Below, piece after piece: positions 1 to 9,080 of a DNA stretch of 40,436 nt. The position numbers and the translations under genes were made by a program. The DNA is taken from assembly GCA_009602725.1 (NCBI GenBank), contig WELB01000263.1, positions 1-40,436 on the forward strand, read 5' to 3'. Under the pieces are notes generated by a model, which saw only the letters and a program-made list of their open reading frames with translations, did no database searches and was not told the DNA's origin. The DNA comes from Spirogloea muscicola. Its lineage: Eukaryota > Streptophyta > Zygnematophyceae > Spirogloeales > Spirogloeaceae. Within the stretch, counting starts at the first letter, position 1, and every line of letters starts with the position of its first letter.

Positions 1-260
1 CCCTAAACCCTGAACCCTAAATCCTAAACCCTAATTCCTGAAACCTACCCCGTAAACTCTAAATTCTAAATGCCAGGACAACGTAATCACAACATCTTAC
101 GCTGGTCGACCCAACTTCCGCCTACAGGTGAGCTTGAGGGCATAATAGTACATGGCTCCATGCTAAACCCTGAACCCTAAATCCTAAAGCCTAAAGCCTA
201 ATCCCTGAATCTTAAACCCCAAACCCCAGGCCTTAACTTCTAAACCCCAAACGCCCTGAC
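1..260. repeat. Degenerate telomere-like repeats (CCCTAAA type)
   Basis: The first ~70 bases are variants of CCCTAAA (CCCTAAA, CCCTGAA, CCTAAAT, CCTAAAC), and a second block lies at about 163-255. The C-rich strand reads 5' to 3' from the left edge, as expected for the left end of a chromosome with plant/green-algal TTTAGGG telomeres. The units are too degenerate to be an active telomere tip, so this is subtelomeric or interstitial. Confidence 0.75.
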
Positions 261-475
261 GGCACGTGCCAAGACATTGTTATCACAACATCATGCGCTG
301 GTCGACCCGACTTCCGCATACAGGTGGGCCTGAGGGCATAATGTTCCATGGCCCTGACCTTAACCCCATACCTTCAAACGCCCTGAGTGCTTATGCCAAG
401 ACAACGTTACCACAACACTTTGCGTTGGTTGACCGAACGTTCACCTACAGGTGGGCCTGAGTACATAGTCTCTGG
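71..475. repeat. Subtelomeric ~85-bp unit, three diverged copies
   Basis: Three related copies at about 71-156, 268-350 and 394-475 share the order CAAGACAACGTTATCACAAC, then GCTGGTCGACC, then CTACAGGTGGGCCTGAG. They are separated by telomere-like sequence. Short reading frames run through them but show no coding signal I recognise. Confidence 0.7.
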
Positions 476-596
476 CCTTAGGTGCCCCTTAGCCTTTGTG
501 CTGGGCCAAGACGATGTCTTTACAGGTGGGCCTGAGTACATAGTCTCTGGCCTCAGGTGCCCCTTAGCCTTTGTGCTGGGCCAAGACGATGTCTTT
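447..596. repeat. 75-bp tandem duplication
   Basis: Bases 447-521 and 522-596 are a head-to-tail duplication with one visible mismatch (CCTTAGG against CCTCAGG). Each begins ACAGGTGGGCCTGAG. The period is a multiple of three, so an overlapping reading frame shows a duplicated 25-residue block; I regard that as incidental. Confidence 0.85.
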
Positions 597-1062
597 ATAC
601 AATGGCCACAGAAGTTGAAATGTCATTCAACCGTGAAGGAGGGCCTTACTCTGTGGCCTCAAGTGGCTATGTAGCTTCTGTGTTGGTGCTTTTGCTAGCA
701 CGCTTCCACATTCGGAGTTCTGAAAGACATCATGCACCATGGAGGCACGGTAAAGGCAGCGGTATTGTACAAGTTCACAACATGTACTGGAACAAATGAA
801 TGGTCCACGACCTTGGCAACTGTCGCCATTCTCGAGTGACCCTACATCCTTGTTCTGTGGTGGCAAGTAGCTGCAAGCTCTTTTATGTATTTAGTAGACA
901 ACAATCTGTGGTCCCAGGTCTTTGGACAAGGTAGTAAATCTGCTTCTTGCAAGTATGCACACGGCAGGCACGCGGCAGGAGTGGCACTGTTGTAAGTTTT
1001 GTCCTTTGCTCCAAGTAAACGTAAGGCGCGTTCTATGCACCTTGCAGGGTAGGCTGAGCCTT
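597..1062. other. No gene recognised
   Basis: Between the subtelomeric repeats and the dehydrogenase stop codon I see no recognisable gene, RNA or mobile element. The part next to 1063 is probably 3' UTR of the minus-strand gene. Confidence 0.4.
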
Positions 1063-2944
1063 CTACTGTCGTAATGTCTTTGGGTACAGGATCTGTTGCA
1101 GAAGAGGGAGCTCCACTAGCATCTTGCTGAATGGCTTCTGCAGCCATTGACGCATGTAATCGTCCTGCATCAGCTTACGTGCTGCACAGATACATCTCAA
1201 CTGAGGTGCAATCCAAGATGTCAAGCAGCAGCTATGCTGCATTGGTCGCATACCTGACCCTTTGGAGCACAGAACATCGTCCGAAGATACGGCTCCAGCA
1301 TCTTGAAGCCGAAGGTGCGATAGTAAAGCATGACCGCATACCACTTTGGTGTAATCCTGTGCATCTTTCTTCTGAGGGCGGCATCAATGATCGTCTCGGA
1401 GCAAGTTTTGGTGCGTTCCACAGGGACTGGTCCCACAAGACACTGCTCCGAGCAGGACACAAGCATGTCAGCGGGTGCCTGCATGTGCATGCGAAGTGCA
1501 GCGGACAGAGACAATGGGCGTGGAGCAACATGAAAGCGCCACAGACGCGGCCAGAGAGGCAAGGGTTGCAGGATTGCTCACATCCCGTTTGTTCTTGTCC
1601 CAAACAATGTTGCCCTCCTCGTTGATGAACTTGCCCATGGTCATCTCGCTTTCAACCCATCCAGGCTCGATGACAGTGACGTGAACCTCGCCTGCCTCTT
1701 CGACCCTGATGGTGTCTGCTAGGTTGGCGATGGCAGCCTTGGCAGCGCTGTATGAAGTCATGTACGGGAAGGGCGTGAAGGCAGCCGCAGAGGCCATGAC
1801 CAGCAGGACGCCTTTCCTCTGCCTCAGGTGGGGTAGTGCGTAGTATATTGTGTACACATCACTCCAGAAAGTCGATGCCTGCAAACAAGTGTCCGTACTT
1901 GTGAGACTCGTCGTGAGAGCATCGGGTTCATCTTCGGGTCCGTAAGACTCGAACGAAGTGACCAGCATTGTTCAGCACAAGCCGTGGCCCCCGTGGCAGG
2001 AGTCAGGCAGCCCCGATTCAGCGAGCAGCATCAGGCTTACGATCTCTTCTCTGAATGCCTTTGTCGTCGGTGCATCTTCGAAGTGGAAGGCCATCGCCAC
2101 GCCGACATTGGCAAAGCAGTGGTCCACTGGGCAATCAACAAGGATCCAGCGGAGGGCTGGTCAGAAGTGCCCCAGTGATTGGGACGACAGGTTCACTGGA
2201 GCGCGGGTGACCATGCATGCAACGGTTCTAACCCTTTTACGACTCACACGCCATGGGAGACTCGGTAACGTCTGGCGATGCGCTTTCTGGGGGGCACAGG
2301 AGTAGCCGCATGAGGCCGATGCTCACAGCGGCCAAAGTTGTGGATAACGTAGTCGACCAGTTGCTTGTTGTTCTCCTCCTCGCGCAGGTCTGCTCTGTAC
2401 ACCAGAGCCTCCATGGCGCCCTTGCGCTTGCACTCCTGGGCCACGTGGCGCAGGCGGTCTTCCCTCCGAGCAGACAGCACAAGCTTGGCACCCCGCTCAG
2501 CATAGCGGTAGGCGGTTTCCTGCATGCAGCCCAGATGGGGAGGCATCGGTGATGGAGTCGGTCGTCGGTCGTGCGCGCGGGTACAGGCTGCTACAGGCGC
2601 GGCGGGGAATCAGTACGAGCAGTGCGGCCGCGAGCTGCCGCCCGCGATGCGATGCGAGCGAGTGCGATGGGGGGCAGGCCCTGGGCGACGGCCAGGACCG
2701 GGCCTGCCGCCACGGGAGGGCACCCGGCCCCGGGAGGAGGGCCCAGCGCCCGGCGGCTCACCTCGCCGATGCCGGAGGAGGCGCCGGTGATGAGCACGAC
2801 CTTGCCGCGGACGTCCTCGGGGTAGGGCAGGCGGTAGAGGGTGGACGCGAGGCGCCAGAGGAGGAGGAGGGGGTAGAGCAGGACGAGGTTGGCGAGGAGG
2901 AAGGGCGGGACGACGAGGTTGAGCACGGCGTGCGTGAGCTCCAT
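1063..2944 (-). CDS. Steroleosin-type 11-beta-hydroxysteroid dehydrogenase-like SDR
   Basis: NAD(P)-dependent short-chain dehydrogenase of the plant steroleosin (HSD) type, which in plants sits on oil bodies or ER and oxidises or reduces sterol-like substrates. Exons on the minus strand: 2944-2762, 2519-2327, 2126-2041, 1878-1582, 1442-1254, 1164-1063. All joins keep frame and give 349 residues, the usual length. Residues 1-47 form a hydrophobic, proline-containing anchor. TGASSGIG at 53-60 is the cofactor loop. Ser184, Tyr197 and Lys201 (YSAAK) form the catalytic set. KFINEEG and the C-terminal LYPKTLRQ resemble the plant family. The NNAG motif of classical SDRs is replaced by FANVG in the segment FGRLDHCFANVG, as happens in some steroleosins. 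The start is the first Met before the anchor; an ambiguous base at 2963 lies upstream of it. The substrate cannot be told from sequence. Confidence 0.88.
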
Positions 2945-3059
2945 GGCGGCGGCGGGGAGGGCNAGAGGCGCGCATGCATGAGGGGCAGCCTGGGACGCCG
3001 GCGCCTCCGGCCCCGTGCATGCGCCCCGCGCCTCCGCGCGGCGCCCCACTCCTCTGCCG

Positions 3060-3400
3060 ACATAGATCAGAGACCTGTATGTATTAACCCGTGGTTACTG
3101 AGCGGGTACAATCTGCTGTACGTCCCTAGATGTGCTTCCCTTTGTACCTGGCCATTTGGCCTTCGTTTGTTTCAAATACACGAAGAAAATTTCTCCGGGT
3201 GCTCCGGCTCCCTAAGTTAGCTTGTCGGATTTGTATGTGCTCACCCGTGAGTACCAACGTCACACTGTTCCCTTAGCCACCTTAGCACAAGGCATCGTTT
3301 TATGTAGCCTAGTCTTTGCACTGCTTTTTGCCTAAGAACGTATTGGCTTCAATTAGCCTCCGTCTCTTTCATGCGCACCGCGCGCCTTCTCATTCTTCTC
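3060..3400 (+). mobile_element. Two nested retroelement 3' ends plus 3' UTR
   Basis: Two C-terminal tails of the same non-LTR family lie 140 bp apart: RDLYVLTRGY followed by TGA at about 3067-3102, and SLSDLYVLTREY at about 3212-3250. The sequence between them (about 3103-3190) is the inverse of 28440-28555. Bases 3255-3400 match a 3' UTR seen at 26640-26780 (inverted) and 7900-8040, including the CATGCGCACCGCGCGCC box. No upstream coding part remains. The fragments start about 120 bp upstream of the dehydrogenase start codon. Confidence 0.7.
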
Positions 3401-5780
3401 GCCCGATGCACGCCCACGCCCCCGCCGCCGTCGTCCCTGCAGCTCCATTGCCCCCACAACACATCCCTCCAGAGCCGCTGATGCTGATAGCCCGCCCTGC
3501 CCGTCCATACCCCGCCACATGCCCGACAGGGTGGCACGCCTGGCGATCCACCTCTCACCCCTCATTGCTCCAGCAAAAGTGCTTTGTAAACAGGACGTAC
3601 AGCCCCTTCTTGAGGAGCTAACATTACACCTGCATTCCTCGTGCACCTCCAGATGCACATGCCCATATCCCGCTTCCGATCGAGCAATCAGCATGCGGTG
3701 GCGATATCCCTGTTCCCAGGAGTACACATGTCACAATGAATGTCAGGGTGAATGTTGGGTTGTCGGGGTGTAGGGTGTGTGGACCCCCCGCAGCGAGGGG
3801 GACACACTGACAATGTTCTGGTGTGTAGCTTGAGCCCATTCAAGCAACGCGTCCACCGAGGAGTCAAAGACGGGGGCCGATGATGCTCACGTCGACCTTA
3901 TTGTGTCATCATGTGCATTCAGCCCGCAGACTTAGGCGTGCACGCTGCTGTTACTGCCTGCAGGCACGTCAGCTGGCAGTCCTGGCAGCTGTCTAGCAGC
4001 AGCTCCGCCTTTGCTTTGTGAGCAACTTCTCAATCAGAGCCGTTCACGTGGTCGCTCACACACGCCACTGCGGCCAGGCGAGCGCCCCGTTCATCAAGAA
4101 AAGCACTTGCATGAATATATAGCCGCGCACAGCATCTTGCAGGAAAGCAAGGAAACCAGGGATCTGGAGCACACCGGCTCAAAGAAGGGCGTTCGTGGCG
4201 CTCCAGAAAGGACCTTCATTCAAGGAATATACCGACCTGCTGCTCGGGCTGTCAAGTAGGGAAGCCGCCGCCTCCTGATTGCAGTGATGCACGCTGCAAA
4301 GGGGAGGCATGCGGCCCGCTTTGAATTGTCAGTGCAGCTGAGCCGTGCCAATACAGTGCTCATACAAAGATCAAATGAAGTGCAAAGCATGGGACCAAAC
4401 AAAGCGAAAGCCGTGACTAAGAAGGGCTAAGGAAGCACGGCAGGGTTGAATCGGACTTTCAGATAGAGGGAGAGGAGGCGCGGGGTGCGCATGATTTGAA
4501 AGGGAGGCCAAACGAGGCCAAGGGAGGCCAAAAACGAAAACTTACGTGGTCAGTGGCGGGGTGCTCCGACGTTAGCCAAGGCCATCTTGCCCTTTGTCAG
4601 CATACTGCACCATTCCAGCTTTTGCAGCAACTTTGGTTAGACAGTGACTCAGTGCTCGTCCCATGCCTATGCACAAGAAGCCTTGCTCTCGTGAAAGCCT
4701 CCTGGATCCGGGCACCCCCGGTCGTGAGCCTGCAAAGGCATTTCTGAAGGACGGCCTGGTGGACGCCAAAGCTTGGCCTTTCTTATGATGCTGCTCAATC
4801 CTGTGATGCTGCTGAAACAGGAACCAGTGTGACCCGGCATGGTCGAGTTGTGCGAGAGGACAAGGGACCCTGCAGCCTGCAGAACCAAGCCTCATGTGCT
4901 GAGCACCTACTAGGAGGTCGCTAGCACTTAGCAGAGCAATGGATGTCCTACTCACTAACGAGCTTCCGGATGTAAGTGCCACTAATGTTGCCCGGGCCAC
5001 GTGATGAGCCGGAAAGTTACGCATGTACAGTGATCTTCGTGCCAAGAAACCCCCTTGCCATGAATATCCAGGGTCACAGCGGTGAGTAATGCTCGTGTTG
5101 ACAATGACCTGCTGGCTTATCAACAAGCATGGAATTGTCGAAGCGAGCGGCTACTCAAGTTGTTGCTGCTCATTGCTGACCAAAGACAAATGCATTTGCC
5201 ATGGACCTTCTGGCCTGAGGCCCCTTGAGGTTTAATGCGATCAATTTCCATTGGAATGCATGCCGCAATTTACCGCCACTCAACTGTTCCAGTACTGCAG
5301 TCAAGATTCACCTTCCTTGGCGACCTCTGCAGCGTGGAGACTGCGCCACACGGGCCCCCTTCGATTCTTTCAAGTGCCTGACATGCATCAAAGAGGAATA
5401 CACAACGAGAGATGGAGGTCGTAGTGTAGACCTATTTTATGCATGTTAGACTTTTCAGAAGCTAATACAGCTGTACATATGGCACGTTCCTCAAGCTCAC
5501 TGACAAGCAATGCAGCAGGTCCTACATACTCTGAGGTATGGGAATAGTGGATCGACGATTTCCATGTGCTCCTTCCCCGAACGCGTCAGAGTAGCTTTGT
5601 ACTTGCACTTATGCGCTGTGGAGCTCAGCAGGTCTGATGAGCTCCAGAAGTCTTGATAACCAGTCGCCAGTAAGTGGTGAGACCTCTGCTTCTGGCTTTT
5701 TACAGCAGCGGAGTTGGTCAGTGGATGTTGGAGGAGTAGATGGGGACTTCAGAAGAGAACTTCTGCTGACCTTGAAGGCC
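3401..5780. other. Long stretch without a recognised gene
   Basis: No reading frame here resembles a known protein or shows a convincing exon series on either strand. The longest minus-strand frame (4572-5126) has no domain, repeat or motif I recognise. The only repeat seen is an inverted copy of the retroelement UTR box near 4455-4530. It may contain noncoding transcript or decayed repeat. Confidence 0.35.
4455..4530 (-). repeat. Retroelement 3' UTR box, inverted copy
   Basis: Read on the minus strand, this matches the recurrent box TTGGCCTCCCTTTCA..CATGCGCACC..GCGCC that follows retroelement stop codons elsewhere in the window. No coding remnant is attached. Confidence 0.55.
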
Positions 5781-6229
5781 GGCTGTGAAGGCTAGCCACG
5801 TGCTAAAATTGGTCCAGGACTACGAAATCAAAGAATATAGAAAGAGCAAGCGCGGCCAGATTAAGTGGTGGCTGGGAGAGGCCAGCCCAAAAGAATGGAC
5901 AAGGTCTGAAGGAGCCGGAGTGCTAAGGACTGATATAGAAGCCGCAGCCAGGAGGACCGCTCAGCAACCCTGTCACAAAGGGACGGTTGAGCTCGGGGGT
6001 GATGGCCAGTCCTGCTATGCAAGTCCCGCTGTCGGAGGCAGCAGACAAAGGATAACTTCAGTTATCGCTGCAGCGACATGGACAGGCGCAGACGATATGC
6101 GACAGCCAGGTAGCCGGCAGCATTACTGTTGGAGTTGAGCAGTGGGGGCCTGAGATGCCCAGGACAAAGCAGTGGGCGTCGCTCTGTAGCCCTATCCTTG
6201 CTTTTCCCTTGTCTTTAGCATGAATAATG

Positions 6230-6290
6230 TGTTAGTTCCCGCTTGGCCTCCCTTCATTTCAAGCGCACCGCGCGCCCTCTACCAGGCCAA
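6230..6290 (+). repeat. Retroelement 3' UTR box
   Basis: Contains the box CCCTTCATTTCAAGCGCACC followed by GCGCGCC, in plus orientation and opposite to the neighbouring hairpins. No coding remnant precedes it. Confidence 0.55.
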
Positions 6291-6569
6291 AGCGGAAAAA
6301 ACTGCTGCGGCTGCTGAAAGTAAGAGAGCCGCTTGAAAGCCAGCCAGGTGCATACGGAGGGTTTTTATAAATCCCTTAGCGGAGCCACTGGCTAGGCAAA
6401 CAATGCGCTCTTACTAATACCCTCGTGTCAGCACCAAGAGGTCGGATGAGCTGAGGGGAGGAAGAGCAACCCCGATGCACAAGCCAGAAGATGGGCGAGA
6501 TAGGGGCTGGAAAACGCCAGCCCAAAAAGACCCATAGGACGAGAAGGGGTCAGAGGCCGCTGCAAGGGC

Positions 6570-6830
6570 TTAACTGGCTCGGCGGTGCAAAGCAAGCGCT
6601 TGGGAACGCTGGAGGGACATGAATAGACGCATGCGGTAGCAGGACGCACAACCCAAATGCACCGAGCCTCCAGGATGCTGCACCCTGTTTACGGTGCAGC
6701 TGGTCAGCTTGAGAGGCCAGCAGTAGAATTTATGAGGAACACCAACCCCGTAAATCCATAGCCAGCGGGTAGAAGGTATTCCCAGTGGGGCGTCGAGACG
6801 CCAGCAAGAAGGGCTCGCGTAGATGATAGA
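6570..6830 (-). pseudogene. Retroelement C-terminal fragment, 5' truncated
   Basis: On the minus strand the translation includes NTFYPLAMDLRG and, after a frameshift, CYRMRLFMSLQRSQALALH. These align with EFFPLAIDTHGALG and YRMRLAVSLQRSMARALH in the longest copies. The fragment begins directly after the 3' terminal sequence GCGAGCCCTTCTT of the preceding minus-sense hairpin unit (6830-6860) and is broken by a frameshift. Confidence 0.65.
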
Positions 6831-7239
6831 GGTTTGGGAAAGCCAGCCCAAAAAAGAATCAACAAAGTACGAGAAGGGGCCAGGGGAAGCACTAAGAAAA
6901 ACAAGCACAAGAAACAAGGAGAAAGTAAGCAGCAAGGGAGAAAGAGGCCGGCCCCGCTGGAAGTGAGGGGAGGTAGAGAAGCGTTCTTCCAGATGAGAGA
7001 AAGTCACTCGAATGGGGGGCAATGGCTGTGAGAGTATGCTCATCCAAATGGGGCGAGGGCTGTGAAAAGCCAGCAAGGACAAGGTCCGAAGGGGCTGGAG
7101 AGCGCTAGAATACATTACTTAGCAAGTATCAAGAAGGATGGTCAGTGAGTAAATGAAGGAGAGGGCTGTGAAAGGCCAAGCCCAAGAGAAGTAGAAAGGT
7201 CGGAAGGCGGCCGGAAAGAGAGAAGGGGCGATGTGCCCA

Positions 7240-7440
7240 TCAAGTGGAAGGGAGGCCAACTAAAGCCAGTACACTGTCTAGGCGGAATCTAGTGCAGAGA
7301 CTTGGGTTACACAAAGTGATTCCTTATGCTAAGGGGGCTGAAGTGATTTTGCGAAACAGGCTGAAAGGGGTCTTCAGTACCCATGAGTGAGAACATGACA
7401 GATCCGAGAGGCTAAGTTGGGGGCCGGAAGGGCAAAGCGA
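7240..7440 (-). mobile_element. Retroelement tail with 3' UTR
   Basis: Minus-strand tail ending HVLTHGY with TGA at 7376-7374, a variant of the family ending VLTRGY, followed on the minus strand by the UTR with CTTAGCATAAGG and TTGGCCTCCCTTCC. Only the last few codons survive. Confidence 0.6.
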
Positions 7441-7859
7441 GGCGACGAGCACCTGGCGGGGCCTCAAGAGAAGCAAGCGCGGCCAGATTAACTGGCAAGG
7501 CCGTGCCCGCTGGCGAAGCCTGGCCGATGGGGAGGAAGCAGCTATTCCTTCAACGTTCCCTGGGTCACGCAGTGCACTTGCGGGCAGGCCACTCTTTGGC
7601 TGCTCCTTCTGGGTCTCGTGGGGGTGCCACTTTGCCAGCTACAGGTTGATCCAACTCGCAGCGGCTGTCTTGGGATTACTAAGCTCCCCTTCTCTGTTGT
7701 CTCTTGCATAGAAGAAGTGCTCCCCAGAGAGGATAGGGGCTGGGAAAGGCCAGCCCAATACAATGGACAATGCCGGAAGGAGCCGGATGGCGCAGAAAGC
7801 AAGGTACTAAGTGCATAGCTGTCTGAGTATGGCGCCTTTCGGCCCTTTTGGAAGTTGTC

Positions 7860-8060
7860 CATTCTTTCTGGGCTGGACATGCACAGCCTCCGCCCCCCTT
7901 TGTCACACTGTTTCCTTAGCCACCTTAGCATGGGGCTTCGTTTCATGTTGCCCCACTTGTTCCACTAGATTTTGCCTGCACAATGTGTTGGCTTGGATTG
8001 GCCAGCTTTTCATTCTATGCGCAACTGCGCGCCTTCCCGTTGGAAGAGCTCACTCCCGGA
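7860..8060 (+). mobile_element. Retroelement 3' UTR, plus sense
   Basis: Contains TTTCTGGGCTGGACATGCACAGCC (a degenerate hairpin), then CTTAGCCACCTTAGCA and the box with ATGCGCAACTGCGCGCC, matching 3270-3400 in order. The coding end is lost. Confidence 0.55.
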
Positions 8061-9080
8061 CAGGTGAGAAGGAGAAAGCTTCTTCCAGTAGAAGAAACGT
8101 CTCTTCCATTTTACGGCAATGGCTGTAAGAGGCCAGCCCAGAAAGAAGAATTTACAAGCTTCGAAGGAGCCAGGAAAGCGCTAAAGAAGAGGAGGGAACG
8201 AGGGCTGCCAAAAGAGCAAAACTAACCGAGTATCGGGCGATGGCTATGATCGGCCAGCCCAGAAAGAAGAATGAACAAAGGCTGAAGGGGCTAGCTAGCC
8301 CGCGGAAGAAGTAGAAGAAGGGCTCACCCATTGAGGATAGGGGCTGGAAAAGCTAGCCCAAAAAAGAATGAACAAAGGACGAGAAGAGAAGCACTAAAGA
8401 AAACAAGCACAAAAAGTAGCACTCCCCAAGGCCATGCGTCCTGTAGAGTTGGAAGGGGTACGAAGGAAGCAAAAAAATTGGAAAGCGGCTGCTGATATTA
8501 AAAGAGCGGCTGTGAAAGCCAGCCAGATGCATACAGGAAGCGGAGGGGGGGCTGGGGCGCGTGGCAGGGGGTCAGAGGCCGAGGCGGGGGTGAGGCGAGC
8601 GGGCGGGGGCGAGGGCGCGGGGAGGCGGCGGCCAAGTGGAGCAGGGGCCGCGGGCCCAGACGGGGCGGATGGGAGAGGCGGCGGGCGACGACGAGGCCGC
8701 TTCCCTGCAATGGCCGAGGGCCGCAAAGAAACGGCTCGTGCCGTGGGAGGCGGCAATGGCTGTGAGGAGTGGCCCCCCCAATGGGGGGGGGCAAGGGCTC
8801 TGAAAAGAAGAAGTGGCTCTCCCAAAGGGGGCAAGGGCTGTGAGAAGCCAGCCCGAAAGGAATTGACGGGCGGCCCTGGCAAGAAGGGGGCGGAGGGTCG
8901 CGCGCCGTGCGGACGCGGGCGGGCTAGGGCCCGGGCCCCCCCTCCCGCCAGCTGACGCCACCCCCTCCCTCCCCGCCCGCGTCCCGCTCAGCAGCCGCTT
9001 TCTCTTTTCTCCGCCGCGGCCAGCCCCCCGCCGCGCCGCGCGGCCCCGGCGGCCGCCAAGCCCGCGCCTTTGGCGGCGCC

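Larger units (their letters stand above)
5840..8880 (-). repeat. Array of retroelement 3' UTR hairpins, mostly minus-sense
   Basis: At least ten copies of a hairpin-bearing unit lie in this 3-kb stretch, mostly on the minus strand. Clear ones are near 5870-5890, 6504-6523, 6840-6860, 7048-7066, 7737-7756, 8118-8134, 8252-8268, 8352-8371 and 8827-8848. In minus sense the core is GGGCTGG-loop-CCAGCCC, preceded by a T-rich TTCTTTTT stretch and often followed by CTATCCTCAATGGGCGAGC. Units are separated by sequence of the type CCCTTCTCGTCCTTTGTTCATTC. They look like severely truncated retroelement copies piled together. Open frames running through them are byproducts of the repeats. Confidence 0.75.

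Noticed and set aside
1960-1985. Minus-strand LVLNNAG inside the third intron of the dehydrogenase gene, resembling the SDR NNAG motif
   Set aside because: It cannot be joined in frame to the flanking exons without losing the well-matching FGRLDHCFANVG exon or meeting stops. Kept as coincidence or relic.
4572-5126. Minus-strand open frame of 184 codons
   Set aside because: No motif, biased composition or neighbouring exon supports it. Length alone is not unusual in GC-rich DNA.
5785-6138. Plus-strand open frame of 117 codons
   Set aside because: It runs through inverted hairpin repeats and has no recognisable domain.
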